NCBI RefSeq assembly: GCF_035920345.1
Contig: NZ_CP109149.1
Span: 5,766,001 to 5,830,000, forward strand
Length of the DNA: 64,000 bases
Direction: 5' to 3'
Source: Nocardia vinacea
Lineage (GTDB): Bacteria > Actinomycetota > Actinomycetes > Mycobacteriales > Mycobacteriaceae
The notes beneath the pieces are model-generated. The model was not told where the DNA came from and searched no databases. It saw only the letters and a list, made by a program, of their open reading frames with translations. The position numbers and the translations under genes were made by a program. Of the stretch, positions 54,516 to 63,178 are shown in pieces (position 1 is the first letter of the stretch; each line of letters opens with the position of its first letter).

Positions 54516-55598
54516 TCAGGCGCCTGCGGCGCGGCGCATGTCGCCGGTGCCGCGGCGGAGGGCGCGGGCGGTGGCGGGGTCGAAGGTTTCCAGGTGGTCG
54601 AACATGGGGTCTTCGTCGTCCGCCTCGATGAGGGCAGAGCGGCGGCGCAGGGCGCGGGCGGTGTCACGGTCCATGACGCGCTGTTGGGCGCGCTGCTCGG
54701 CCTCGCGTTCGGCCTCGACGTGCTCGCCGCGACTGCGGGCCAGGCGAGCGAGGCGACGGCGGCGGATTTCCTCCTCCATGCGGACCTGCTTGCGTAGGTA
54801 CGCCAGGTAGGTCACCAGGACGAGCGCGGAGCCACCGCACCCCCACCAGAACATGGGGCTCAGCGCCACCGAGAGTCCACCGGAGGCGAGGGCGGCCAGG
54901 ACGAGGCCGAGCACCGCGCGCTGGCGGAAGGTGTAGCGGGCCGCGCGCGCGATGGCGTCGGCCTCCGGGTCGAAGCCGCCGCGGCCGCGCCGGGTCGGCA
55001 CGAAATCCAAGTCGTCGGAGTCGGATTCGTCGAATCGGGCGGGCGTCGCCGTCCGGGCCGGGGGGATTCGGGCACCGGTCGATTCGGTGTGCTCTAAAGC
55101 CACCCGGTCATCATCGGCGGTCGCCCGTTGCTTCGCAGCCGTTCGGGCCGTTGCGATTTCGGCATCATCGGAATCGGCGGCGTCGAGTTCTTCGGCTTCG
55201 TTGTCGAATTCACCGTCCGCACCGTCGAATTCGTCGTCCGTGTCGTCGATTTCGGCATCGGATACCGTGGATACCGCCGACTCGGCTTCGGGCGGGTTGT
55301 CCGCGGGATTGTCGTCCTCGGTGACCTGCTCGTCGGCCGGTGGGGTCATCCGGTCCTCCGCATCATCGCTGTGGGAAAGCTTTCTCTGCACTCGGGTCGG
55401 CCGGTAATCCGGATCGCTGTCGTGTCCGGCGGCCGGGCCACTCTTGGTGCGCCGCTTGGAACCTCCGCGGTGCAATACGCGGGTCGCCAACGCCGCGTCG
55501 GTCGTCTGCCTGATCCTGGGGTGCCGGTCGGCGAGGATCGGGAACAGCACGAAGACCCAGAGCACGACCAGGCCGATCCATAGGATCGAATTCGGCAT
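54516..55598 (-). CDS. glpR: Gephyrin-like molybdotransferase receptor GlpR (divisome membrane protein)
   Basis: A 360-residue membrane protein. The N-terminal anchor is NSILWIGLVVLWVFVLFPIL (residues 3-22). A long acidic, disordered middle follows (EDDNPADNPPEAES, DDTDDEFDGADGEFD), then two C-terminal membrane segments (AVLGLVLAALASGGLSVAL and CGGSALVLVTYLAYL), and an Arg/Glu-rich helical tail. This layout matches the GlpR/SepX receptor that recruits the gephyrin-like protein Glp to the septum in Corynebacteriales. The glp gene is two genes upstream. The start MPNSILWIG (55598) was chosen; the frame runs to 55691. Confidence 0.88.
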   Translation of the reverse strand: MPNSILWIGLVVLWVFVLFPILADRHPRIRQTTDAALATRVLHRGGSKRRTKSGPAAGHDSDPDYRPTRVQRKLSHSDDAEDRMTPPADEQVTEDDNPADNPPEAESAVSTVSDAEIDDTDDEFDGADGEFDNEAEELDAADSDDAEIATARTAAKQRATADDDRVALEHTESTGARIPPARTATPARFDESDSDDLDFVPTRRGRGGFDPEADAIARAARYTFRQRAVLGLVLAALASGGLSVALSPMFWWGCGGSALVLVTYLAYLRKQVRMEEEIRRRRLARLARSRGEHVEAEREAEQRAQQRVMDRDTARALRRRSALIEADDEDPMFDHLETFDPATARALRRGTGDMRRAAGA

Positions 55599-55925
55599 CT
55601 CGCCTCTGCACCTCCGTCCCCGCCGCATCGTCCGCTCGGCCTTTCGACCGGGTCGCACCGCGCCCCGTCGCGGTGCGTTCGCTCGCCGCAAAACGCCTCG
55701 GACGGACGGAACGTCCGGCCGCCGTGAGGTGTATTCGGCACTGCCTCACAGGCTGATTGCCGGTGGCGCGGGACGCACCTCCGACGTCCGTAGGTTAATT
55801 CCGTGGCGCACCAAGTTCGGTCAGGCGCGCCGTGCACATACGCCACACCTGTCACAGTTCCACCATTTTCGCCGCGCGCCGAAGCCATCCGGGCGCGTCG
55901 AAAACAGTACGACCGTACAGGTATT
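55599..55925. promoter_or_regulatory. Gap between rimJ-like gene and glpR
   Basis: A 327-base non-coding region upstream of glpR on the minus strand, so glpR probably has its own promoter rather than being read only from the glp-rimJ transcript. No operator or hairpin stands out. Confidence 0.35.
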
Positions 55926-56585
55926 TCAGGGCAGCGTGGCCCGACCATCGCGCACCAGTCGATCGATGACGGTCCCCGCCACCTCCTCGACGGTGATGCC
56001 GACCAGCAGGTGATCGCGCCAGGCCCCGTCCACGTCGAGGTACCGCTTCAGCAGCCCCTCCTCGCGGAACCCCACATTGCGCAGAACCGCTTGACTGGCC
56101 AGGTTTTCCGGCCGCACGGTCGCTTCGACCCGATGTAATCCGACCGGCCCGAAGCAATGGTCCAGCCCGAGCGCCAATGCGGCCGTCGCCACGCCCTGAC
56201 CGCCCAAATCCTTGGCGACCCAATAGCCGATCCACGCCGAACGCAGTGCGCCGCGCACGATATTGCCGACGGTCAGCTGCCCGCTGAACGCGCCGTCGAC
56301 CTCGATCACGAGCGGAATCATCGCACCGCGCCTGGCCTCGGCCTTCAGACTCGACCACAGCGACGGCCAGTTCGACACGTGGTTGCGCGCCTCCCAGGCA
56401 CCGCGCCCGGTCGGCTCCCACGGCTCCAGATGCGCCCTGTCGCGCAACCGGATCCGGCTCCATACCGCCGCATCGCGCAACCGCACCGGACGCAATGTCA
56501 CCTCCCCGGCAGCGACGCGCACCGGTCCCAGATGCGCGGGCCAACCGGGATGCTGCGTGACCCGGAACACGTTCATCGTCTCCAC
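55926..56585 (-). CDS. GNAT acetyltransferase, RimJ/RimL-like
   Basis: A 219-residue GNAT protein of the RimJ/RimL protein-N-acetyltransferase type (like Rv0995 between moeA1 and glpR in M. tuberculosis). Features are VTLRPVRLRDAAVWSRIRL, WIGYWVAKDLGGQGVATAALAL (acetyl-CoA loop), VEATVRPENLASQAVLRNVGFREEG shown by VRPENLASQAVL, and GFREEGLLKRYLDVDG. The start METMNVF follows the glp stop by three bases, so both are co-transcribed. Confidence 0.9.
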   Translation of the reverse strand: METMNVFRVTQHPGWPAHLGPVRVAAGEVTLRPVRLRDAAVWSRIRLRDRAHLEPWEPTGRGAWEARNHVSNWPSLWSSLKAEARRGAMIPLVIEVDGAFSGQLTVGNIVRGALRSAWIGYWVAKDLGGQGVATAALALGLDHCFGPVGLHRVEATVRPENLASQAVLRNVGFREEGLLKRYLDVDGAWRDHLLVGITVEEVAGTVIDRLVRDGRATLP

Positions 56586-56588
56586 GTC

Positions 56589-57848
56589 TCAGCCACGCTG
56601 TGCGAGAAATGCGACCCGGACCTCGTCACCGGTCCTGATCTCGGTGTCGTCCGGGTCGATCACGATCAGACTGTTCGCCTCGGCCAGCGTGGCGAGCAGA
56701 TGCGACGAACCCCCCGCGCCGCCGCCCAGCGGCTGCACCAGGTAGTCGCCGGTGGCCTCATCGCGCATGAGTTGCGCGCGCAGGTAACCCTTGCGTCCGG
56801 CCATGGAGGTGATCGGGGTGATCGTTCTGGCACGGATGATCCGGCGCATGGGATGTCTGCGCCCCAACGCGATTCGAATCAACGGCCGCACCATGACCTC
56901 GAAAACCACCAGAGCGCCAACGGGATTCGACGGTAGGAGAAAAGTCGGCACCTCATCGCGCCCGAGCCGCCCGAAACCCTGCACGGAGCCGGGATGCATG
57001 GCGACCCTGGTGATTTCGAGCTCACCGAGACCTTCGAGTGCCTCGCGCACCTGCTCGGAGGCCCACCCGCCGATGGCGCCCGCGATCACCACGACCTCGG
57101 AGCGAACCAGCTGCCCCTCCACCACATCGCGCAGCCGCCGCGGATCCGAACTCACGATGCCGACCCGGTTCACATCCGCGCCCGCGTCGCGCGCGGCGGC
57201 GGCCAGCGCATAGGAATTCACGTCGTAGACCTGTCCCGGTCCCGGCGTGCGATCGATATCGATCAACTCGCCACCCACCGAGATCACCGACAGCCGTGGG
57301 CGCGGATGCACCAGCACCTTGTCCTGACCGACCGCTGCGAGCAGACCGACCTGCGGCGCACCGATGATGGTGCCGGCGCGCACCGCGACGTCGCCGGGCT
57401 GCACATCGTCACCGATGCGCCGGACATAGTCACCGGATCGCACCGGCTCGTACACCTTGATCCTGGCCCGGCCGCCATCGGTGAAATCCAAGGGCAGCAC
57501 GGCATCGGCCAGCGTCGGCAGCGGCGCACCGGTATCGACCCGCACCGTCTGGCGCGGCTGCAGTCGGATCGGCTGCTTGGAACCGGCGACCACCTCGCCG
57601 ACCACCGGCAGCGTCAAATCGACGAGTTCGCCGTTCTCATTGCGAATATCGGTGCCCGCGGCGGACACATCGACGCTGCGCACCGCGTAACCGTCGATCG
57701 CGGCCTGATCGAAGCCGGGCAGCGGCCGCTCGGTGACCACATCCTCGGCACACAGCAGGCCTTGCGCCTCGGAGATCGCGACCCGGACCGGCCGGGGCGC
57801 GACCGCCGCGGCCGTCACCTTGATCTGCTGATCCTCAACCGAGCGCAT
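56589..57848 (-). CDS. glp: Gephyrin-like molybdotransferase Glp (MoeA family)
   Basis: A 419-residue MoeA-family protein, in Corynebacteriales part of the cell-division machinery (Glp) and similar in sequence to molybdopterin molybdotransferase MoeA. LPGFDQAAIDGYAVRS and GAPLPTLADAVLPLDF mark the N-terminal part. GGELIDIDRTPGPGQVYDVNSYAL and AGAIGGWASEQV lie in the MogA-like domain, where MoeA proteins usually have SGGVSVG; here AGAIGGWAS suggests a lost catalytic motif, in line with a structural role. The pair with glpR supports the call. galU is upstream. Confidence 0.88.
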   Translation of the reverse strand: MRSVEDQQIKVTAAAVAPRPVRVAISEAQGLLCAEDVVTERPLPGFDQAAIDGYAVRSVDVSAAGTDIRNENGELVDLTLPVVGEVVAGSKQPIRLQPRQTVRVDTGAPLPTLADAVLPLDFTDGGRARIKVYEPVRSGDYVRRIGDDVQPGDVAVRAGTIIGAPQVGLLAAVGQDKVLVHPRPRLSVISVGGELIDIDRTPGPGQVYDVNSYALAAAARDAGADVNRVGIVSSDPRRLRDVVEGQLVRSEVVVIAGAIGGWASEQVREALEGLGELEITRVAMHPGSVQGFGRLGRDEVPTFLLPSNPVGALVVFEVMVRPLIRIALGRRHPMRRIIRARTITPITSMAGRKGYLRAQLMRDEATGDYLVQPLGGGAGGSSHLLATLAEANSLIVIDPDDTEIRTGDEVRVAFLAQRG

Positions 57849-57974
57849 CCAGCCCTTCCTGATCTCTGTCGCACCGACCGATTCCGCGACCGCGCAACCG
57901 AACCCGCGCGACGAAGATGAACCATCATTCGTACCCGACGGTCCACTATCGGCGAAACCCGACGCCCGCGCCTA

Positions 57975-58931
57975 TCAGTCGTAGGTCGTCAGCTGTGGGT
58001 CCCAGTCCGCACTGAGCCGATACTGCAGCCACTCCCGCAGGGCGGGGCCGTATTCGTCTCGTTCCAAAGCGAAATCGACCGCAGCACGAAGATAACCGCC
58101 CGGGTTGCCCAAATCGTGGCGCGACCCACGGTGGACCACCACATGGACCGGATGGCCCTCCTCGATGAGCAGTGCGATCGCGTCGGTGAGTTGCAGCTCG
58201 CCACCCGTGCCCGGTTCGATCCGGCGCAGCGCGTCGAAGATGGCGCGGTCCAACAGGTATCGGCCCGCGGCCGCATAGGTCGACGGTGCGTCCGCGAGCG
58301 CGGGCTTCTCCACCATCCCGTTGACCCGCAGCACATTCGGGTTCACCGCATCGGGCACCGGCGCGACGTCGAAGACACCGTAGGCGCTGACCTGTTCCTT
58401 GGGAACGTCGATGGCGCACAACACAGTTCCGCCGCGCTTGCGCCGGACCCGGCTCATCACATCGAGCACGCCGCACGGCAACACCAGGTCGTCGGGCAGC
58501 AGTACGGCGATGGCGTCCTCGTCGTCATCGAGGGCGCCCTCGGCTTGGGCGACGGCGTGGCCGAGGCCGAGCGGCTCGTCCTGGACCACCGAGGTGACAT
58601 CCAGCAGCGCGGGCGCCTTGCGCACCTTCTCCAACAGGTGGAACTTGCCGCGCTCGGCGAGCGTGCCCTCCAGCACCAAGTCCTCGACGAAGTGTGCGAC
58701 CACACCGTCTTTACCCGGCGAGGTCACGATGACCAGCCGCTCCGCACCGGAATCGGCGGCTTCCGTCGCGACCAGTTCGATGCCAGGAGTGTCCACCACC
58801 GGCAGCAACTCCTTGGGCACGGTCTTGGTCGCGGGCAGGAACCGCGTCCCGAGTCCGGCCGCGGGCACGACGGCCGTGCGGAAACACGACACGACCGCGC
58901 CATTCGCGGATTGTCCGGCCTTTGCTGTCAT
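57975..58931 (-). CDS. galU: UTP--glucose-1-phosphate uridylyltransferase
   Basis: GalU makes UDP-glucose from UTP and glucose-1-phosphate, feeding cell-wall sugar and trehalose synthesis. The 318-residue protein has AVVPAAGLGTRFLPATKTVPKELLPVVDTPG, shown by AAGLGTRFLPATK, then QDEPLGLGHAV, VLLPDDLVL and VNGMVEKP. It is divergent from the folate cyclo-ligase, as for Rv0993/Rv0992c in mycobacteria. Confidence 0.95.
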   Translation of the reverse strand: MTAKAGQSANGAVVSCFRTAVVPAAGLGTRFLPATKTVPKELLPVVDTPGIELVATEAADSGAERLVIVTSPGKDGVVAHFVEDLVLEGTLAERGKFHLLEKVRKAPALLDVTSVVQDEPLGLGHAVAQAEGALDDDEDAIAVLLPDDLVLPCGVLDVMSRVRRKRGGTVLCAIDVPKEQVSAYGVFDVAPVPDAVNPNVLRVNGMVEKPALADAPSTYAAAGRYLLDRAIFDALRRIEPGTGGELQLTDAIALLIEEGHPVHVVVHRGSRHDLGNPGGYLRAAVDFALERDEYGPALREWLQYRLSADWDPQLTTYD

Positions 58932-59011
58932 ACGCCTACCCTATCCATCCGTCACCGGCCCGAAGCGGCCATCACGCCGACTCGGGTCCCGGTGAGCTTA
59001 AGGTGATCACC

Positions 59012-59605
59012 GTGGAGATGCCCGGCGAGCGTGACAAACATGCCTGGCGGGCGGAAATAGGTGCTCGACGGGCCGCGATCACCAGCGTCGACCAGGAAAA
59101 CGAGGCGCGTGAGCTGGCCCACAGTGTCGCCGAGCTGGACGTCCCCGAATGGGTGTGCGCGTATGTGCCGATGCGCGGTGAACCCGGATCGACGGCGATG
59201 CTGACGGCTCTACGAGCGGCAGGCGCCCGGGTGCTGCTGCCGGTCACCGGACCGCCGGGACCGCTGCAATGGGCCGAGTTCACCGGCATCGATGACCTGC
59301 GGCGCGCCAGATTCGGACTGCTGGAACCCGTTGGCGAAGTGCTGGCCGATGCGATCGCACTGGCGGAGCTGATCCTGGTCCCCGCGCTGGCAGTGGATCG
59401 CCGCGGTGTTCGGCTCGGCCGCGGCGCCGGGTACTACGACCGGACGTTGCCCGCAGCCCGACCGACAGCGCGGCTGATCGCGGTGGTCCGCGATGACGAA
59501 CTGCTCGACCGGCTCCCCGAGGAACCACACGATCTGCGCATGGGCTGGGCCCTCACACCGCGCGGCGGACTGCATCGATTGGGTGGCGATGAGCATGCGG
59601 AATGA
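59012..59605 (+). CDS. 5-formyltetrahydrofolate cyclo-ligase
   Basis: A 197-residue MTHFS enzyme that converts 5-formyl-THF to 5,10-methenyl-THF with ATP. The N-terminal Arg motif is KHAWRAEIGARRAAI, the substrate site lies around YVPMRGEPGSTAML, and the conserved VPALAVDRRGVRLGRGAGYYDR is shown by RLGRGAGYYDR. The start GTG 59012 was preferred to GTG 59003 and ATG 59018. Confidence 0.93.
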   Translation: MEMPGERDKHAWRAEIGARRAAITSVDQENEARELAHSVAELDVPEWVCAYVPMRGEPGSTAMLTALRAAGARVLLPVTGPPGPLQWAEFTGIDDLRRARFGLLEPVGEVLADAIALAELILVPALAVDRRGVRLGRGAGYYDRTLPAARPTARLIAVVRDDELLDRLPEEPHDLRMGWALTPRGGLHRLGGDEHAE

Positions 59606-59674
59606 AATGCCGATTAGCGGTGTTGGCACTGTCGGCTGTAGAGTGCCAGATTGACGAACCATGCGGAGGATCCA

Positions 59675-59971
59675 GTGCCAACTTATTCATATGCGTGCAC
59701 CCAGTGTGACAACCGCTTCGACATCGTTCAGTCCTTCACCGATGAGGCGCTGAGCGTCTGCTCGGAGTGCTCGGGCAAGCTGCGCAAGCTCTTCAACTCG
59801 GTCGGCATCGTGTTCAAGGGCAGCGGTTTCTACCGCACCGACAGCCGCGGTGGCTCCTCGACCGCCAGCGAGCCCGCGAAGTCGGACAGCGGTGCCGGCA
59901 GCTCCGCGTCGAGTTCGGATTCCGGTTCGGCCAGCAGCTCCAGCACTACCAGCACGGCCGTCGCCAGCTGA
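59675..59971 (+). CDS. FmdB-family zinc-ribbon protein
   Basis: A 98-residue protein with an N-terminal FmdB/CxxC zinc ribbon (YSYACTQCDNRF and SVCSECSGKLRKLF) and KGSGFYRTDSR, then a Ser/Ala/Gly-rich low-complexity tail. The GTG at 59675 has GCGGAGG upstream. It follows the folate cyclo-ligase, as Rv0991c follows Rv0992c, and may act in RNA or protein quality control; the function is not settled. Confidence 0.9.
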   Translation: MPTYSYACTQCDNRFDIVQSFTDEALSVCSECSGKLRKLFNSVGIVFKGSGFYRTDSRGGSSTASEPAKSDSGAGSSASSSDSGSASSSSTTSTAVAS

Positions 59972-59988
59972 GTTTCCCCTGATAGAAG

Positions 59989-60029
59989 CAGCCCTGTGGG
60001 AGTTATCCCCAGGGCTGTCGTTATCCACA
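59989..60029 (+). terminator. Terminator after the FmdB gene, followed by a DnaA-box sequence
   Basis: CAGCCCTG (59989-59996) and CAGGGCTG (60010-60017) form the outer stem, with an inner GGGA/TCCC extension, and TCGTT follows. Directly after it, TTATCCACA at 60021-60029 is a perfect DnaA-box sequence. Confidence 0.65.
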
Positions 60030-60081
60030 GGGCACGGCTTTCTCGGGCGAGTCGCGGTGCCGATGACCATACGCTCCGAGC

Positions 60082-60795
60082 ATGGCTCCCCTGGGCATCA
60101 TTCCATCGGGCAAGGCCCGATCCTTCGCCGATCTCGGTCGCAGCGACTCGCTGTGCTCGGCGATCTGGAATAGGGCAAGTTGGAATAGACCGCCCTGGGC
60201 GAATGCGCTACTCGCCCGCCGCCTGCTCGCAGCGGCACTCACTGCACTCGCGATCGTCCTTTTCCTGCGCGGCGATCCCGGCAGTGCACGCACCGAGGTC
60301 GTGGTCGCCGGACGCGATCTACCGCCGGGCCATCTGCTCGAGGCGACCGATCTACGCTCGACACCTCGGGAATCCGGCACACTGCCCGCGGGCGCGGTCG
60401 CCGATATCGCCGTCCTGGTCGGCGCGACCCTGACCGGCGGGATGCGCACCGGCGAGGTATTCACCGATCTGCGCATCGTCGGACCGCGACTTGCGGCGGT
60501 CGCCACCGGCGCGGGCGATGCCCGCATCGTGCCCATCCGGCTGGCCGATTCCGCGGTCGCGGAGATCCTGCGGGCTGGTGACCGGGTGGATGTCATCGGG
60601 GCCGAGGAACAGAGCGGTCCCAGCACCCGGCCGGTCAGGCTGCTGGCGATCGACGCCGCGGTCGTACTGGTATCCGGCCCCGGTGACCGGCGCGGCGCGC
60701 CCGAGCGCGTGGTACTGGTCGCGATGGACGCCGAACACGCCACCACGGTTGCCGCCGCCTCGCTGCGCACCGCGCTTACCGTTGTCTTTCATTGA
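60082..60795 (+). CDS. SAF-domain membrane protein (CpaB/FlgA-like)
   Basis: A 237-residue protein with one N-terminal membrane segment (LLAAALTALAIVLFL, about residues 48-62) and an exported SAF domain beginning VVVAGRDLPPGHLLEATDLR, followed by a CpaB/RcpC-like region with IRLADSAVAEILRAGDRVDVIG. In mycobacteria a similar gene precedes mscL. SAF proteins of this type belong to pilus or flagellar P-ring assembly, but no pilus genes are nearby, so the role is open. Confidence 0.88.
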   Translation: MAPLGIIPSGKARSFADLGRSDSLCSAIWNRASWNRPPWANALLARRLLAAALTALAIVLFLRGDPGSARTEVVVAGRDLPPGHLLEATDLRSTPRESGTLPAGAVADIAVLVGATLTGGMRTGEVFTDLRIVGPRLAAVATGAGDARIVPIRLADSAVAEILRAGDRVDVIGAEEQSGPSTRPVRLLAIDAAVVLVSGPGDRRGAPERVVLVAMDAEHATTVAAASLRTALTVVFH

Positions 60796-60905
60796 CCGGA
60801 GTTCGCCGAGAATTTGCCATCAAGGTCAACTAGCATCGGTCGATACGGCAGCCCGAACCGCCGAGCACAACGAGTCAGCTCCCACCCGAAGAGGAGATAT
60901 CGGCA

Positions 60906-61313
60906 ATGCTCAAGGGTTTCAAGGATTTCCTACTCCGCGGAAACGTCGTCGACCTCGCAGTAGCCGTGGTGATCGGTACCGCGTTCGTCGCGGTCGTCAC
61001 CGCGTTCACCAATGGCATCATCAACCCGCTTCTCGCCGTCTTCGGCGAACGGGATGACCTCGGCCTCGGTTTCCAGTTGATTGCTGATAGACCGGCAACC
61101 TTCGTGCAGGTGGGTCCGATCATCACCGCGGCCATCAACTTCGTGGTCATCGCGGCGGTGCTGTACTTCGTGCTGGTGCTGCCCGCACTGCACGCGAAGA
61201 AGCGGTTCGGCACCACCCCGGACACCAAACTCAGCGATTCCGAGGTGCTGATCCAGATCCGCGACCTGCTCTCCGACAGCCAGCGCAGCGCGGGCGGACG
61301 TCACGAATTTTGA
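60906..61313 (+). CDS. mscL: Large-conductance mechanosensitive channel
   Basis: MscL forms a pentameric channel that opens under membrane tension to release solutes in osmotic downshock. The 135-residue protein has KGFKDFLLRGNVVDLAVAVVIGTAF, given by its parts GFKDFLLRGNVVDLAV and VVIGTAF, then TM2 AAINFVVIAAVLYFVLVLP and a C-terminal helical bundle segment. GAAGAGGAG precedes the ATG. A bidirectional hairpin separates it from the porin genes. Confidence 0.96.
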   Translation: MLKGFKDFLLRGNVVDLAVAVVIGTAFVAVVTAFTNGIINPLLAVFGERDDLGLGFQLIADRPATFVQVGPIITAAINFVVIAAVLYFVLVLPALHAKKRFGTTPDTKLSDSEVLIQIRDLLSDSQRSAGGRHEF

Positions 61314-61394
61314 ATCGAATTCCCTGCCCGACAAAAGAAACAGGAATTCTGCTGCGCCACAATCACATACGGTAATTCCCTGCGCCACAAGGCA

Positions 61395-61426
61395 AACGGG
61401 CCCGTCGCATGCGCGACGGGCCCGTT
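61395..61426. terminator. Bidirectional terminator between mscL and MspA gene A
   Basis: AACGGGCCCGTCGC (61395-61408) and its exact complement GCGACGGGCCCGTT (61413-61426) form a 14-base stem with an ATGC loop. It stands between convergent mscL and the porin gene. A related but imperfect hairpin follows the duplicate porin gene at 63114-63157. Confidence 0.78.
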
Positions 61427-61447
61427 CACATAATTCGAGCGAAAGAC

Positions 61448-62119
61448 TCAGCTGAGACTGAACGGCTGGCCCCACAACGTCGTCCAGGTGATGACATTGT
61501 CCGTCTCCACCTCAACGCTGACGAAGGCACGAGCCTGCGCGTAGCCACCACAGCCGCTGAGACCGATCGTCTCGTCGGCCCAGGTGACCGAGCCACTGCC
61601 GCCCTTGAACTTATTGCGCTTCTTGTGCGCCTCATTGCCGAAGTCGTCGGCCTGCTCGAGATCGAGCACATAGAACGACTGCGCCTGGCCCGGACCGAGA
61701 CTGAGATTGGCGCCGCTGGTGGCGCCAACACTCGGCTTGACGTTCTGGCTGTCGCTCCAGTCCAGACCACCGGTGACGCCGCCTTCGGCACCGCCGCCGT
61801 CGATATTCACTTGGCAGGCAACGACATAACCTGGGAAGATCGCGCCGTTCCAGCCGTCGGTCACATCGACCTGTGCACTACCGGACACCCACGCATTGCG
61901 GTGCACGGGTGTTGCGCCCATGGACGGATTGATATTGGCCGATTCGCCGACCAGCCGAATGGTGAGAACCGTTCCGTCGGAAAGCGTTTTGACGATTTGA
62001 CCGCCCGGCAGTGGAATGAAGGTGTCGGCATTCGCCGCACCGGTGGACAACAGGCCGAGTGCCAGCGCGGCGGCGCCGCCGAGCCCGGCAACGCGCGCCA
62101 CAAACTTACGATCGATCAT
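61448..62119 (-). CDS. MspA-family porin, type A copy 1
   Basis: A 223-residue exported protein. The signal peptide ends in GLLSTGAANA, and the mature part begins DTFIPLPGGQIVKTLSDGT. MspA-family hallmarks are the ESANINPSMGATPVHRNAWVSG stretch, shown by INPSMGATPVHRNAW, and the C-terminal GCGGYAQARAFVSVEVE. It forms an octameric channel through the mycolate outer membrane for small hydrophilic solutes. It is the second gene of a two-gene unit with the type B gene upstream, and an identical order is repeated to the right. Confidence 0.92.
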   Translation of the reverse strand: MIDRKFVARVAGLGGAAALALGLLSTGAANADTFIPLPGGQIVKTLSDGTVLTIRLVGESANINPSMGATPVHRNAWVSGSAQVDVTDGWNGAIFPGYVVACQVNIDGGGAEGGVTGGLDWSDSQNVKPSVGATSGANLSLGPGQAQSFYVLDLEQADDFGNEAHKKRNKFKGGSGSVTWADETIGLSGCGGYAQARAFVSVEVETDNVITWTTLWGQPFSLS

Positions 62120-62194
62120 GATTGGTACTACCCCTAGCGATTGAGTTCGATGAATTCGATTCGGCGAGTAGAGATTCGACAGATCCCACCGCGG

Positions 62195-62869
62195 TCAGCC
62201 GATGCTGAACGGCGCTCCGTACAGGGTGACCTTGGAGTAGTTGTCGCCGATGATCTCGACAACGGTGTAGGCACGCGCCTGGGCGTAGCCCGCGCAGCCC
62301 TGGATCTCGATCTCCGCATCCTGATACTCAACCGAGTAGCGACCCGGCTTCAGAATGTCCTTGTAATCGATCTGAACGAACTTGACATCGCCCGGGCCGA
62401 GATTGAGGCCGATCGAACCGCCGAGCGAACCGCCCGAGAGGTTGATGCCGCCGGAAACCCCGGCCGAGATCGCGTTATCGGCGATGCTGACCTGGCAGCC
62501 GACGATATAGCCGGTGCTCAGCTGCGAAGCGCCGTGCGTCGAGGAGTTATTGGTACCCGGCGCACCGGAGGCGCCGTTGTTCGGGCCGATGGTGCCCTCA
62601 GGAGTGACGGACACATCGGCACTGGCGTTACCCGAGACCCACACGACTCGGCCCGCGCCATTCGCGGCCAAAGATGGTGAAATCAAGGCGCGTTCACCCG
62701 TCCGGCTGACGGTCACGCCCGGGCCCAGCTTCTGGCCGTCCGGCAACGGCACAAAAACATCGGCGTTGGCAGCGCCGGTCGAAAGCAGGCCCATCCCAGC
62801 AGCGGCGGCGACAACGGCACCCGCGATGCGGACACCTCGACGCAGACCGCTGGTGCGGTTCTTGCTCAT
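62195..62869 (-). CDS. MspA-family porin, type B copy 1
   Basis: A 224-residue MspA-like protein. The signal peptide ends LLSTGAANA, and the mature start is DVFVPLPDGQKLGPGVTVSRT. It differs from type A in its middle (NNGASGAPGTNNSS) and in the C-terminal end CAGYAQARAYTVVEIIGDNYSK...LYGAPFSIG. Start at 62869 (MSKNRTSGLRRG); an earlier Met is at 62881. It lies 75 bases upstream of type A copy 1, and both are probably co-transcribed. Confidence 0.9.
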   Translation of the reverse strand: MSKNRTSGLRRGVRIAGAVVAAAAGMGLLSTGAANADVFVPLPDGQKLGPGVTVSRTGERALISPSLAANGAGRVVWVSGNASADVSVTPEGTIGPNNGASGAPGTNNSSTHGASQLSTGYIVGCQVSIADNAISAGVSGGINLSGGSLGGSIGLNLGPGDVKFVQIDYKDILKPGRYSVEYQDAEIEIQGCAGYAQARAYTVVEIIGDNYSKVTLYGAPFSIG

Positions 62870-63178
62870 ACTTCCCCTCATCGGATTCTAGCGGTCGCCC
62901 TCGGGGTACCGAGGCCGAAAACCCTTTCATGCCGACACCGCTTGCTGGAAAGACATTGGACATCAAGCGGTTTGCCGACAATCTCGTCGGTGGACGATCT
63001 TGGGTGCGCCCAATATTAGTGGTTTGCGCCGAATTCCTGTGAGATTTCGCACATGTTACCGCTCGATCCGCTACGATCTGCGAATTTGGCTGGGCGCCAG
63101 GGGGTTTCACAACGAAAACGGGCCCGCCGCGAATGCGACGAGCCCGCTTGCGTTTTCAGGGTGCGCAGCCCCTGTCGA
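62870..63178. other. Gap between the two porin units, promoter and terminator
   Basis: This gap carries the promoter of the left porin unit and, next to the type A copy 2 stop, a terminator hairpin. The part around 62990-63080 is less GC-rich than the surroundings. No coding sequence is evident. Confidence 0.4.
63114..63157 (-). terminator. Terminator after MspA type A copy 2
   Basis: On the minus strand GAAAACG / CGTTTTC (63157-63151 and 63120-63114) form the outer stem around an imperfect GC-rich inner stem (GCGGGC...GCCCG), followed by TTGTG. It is placed like the hairpin at 61395-61426 after the other type A gene. Confidence 0.6.
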
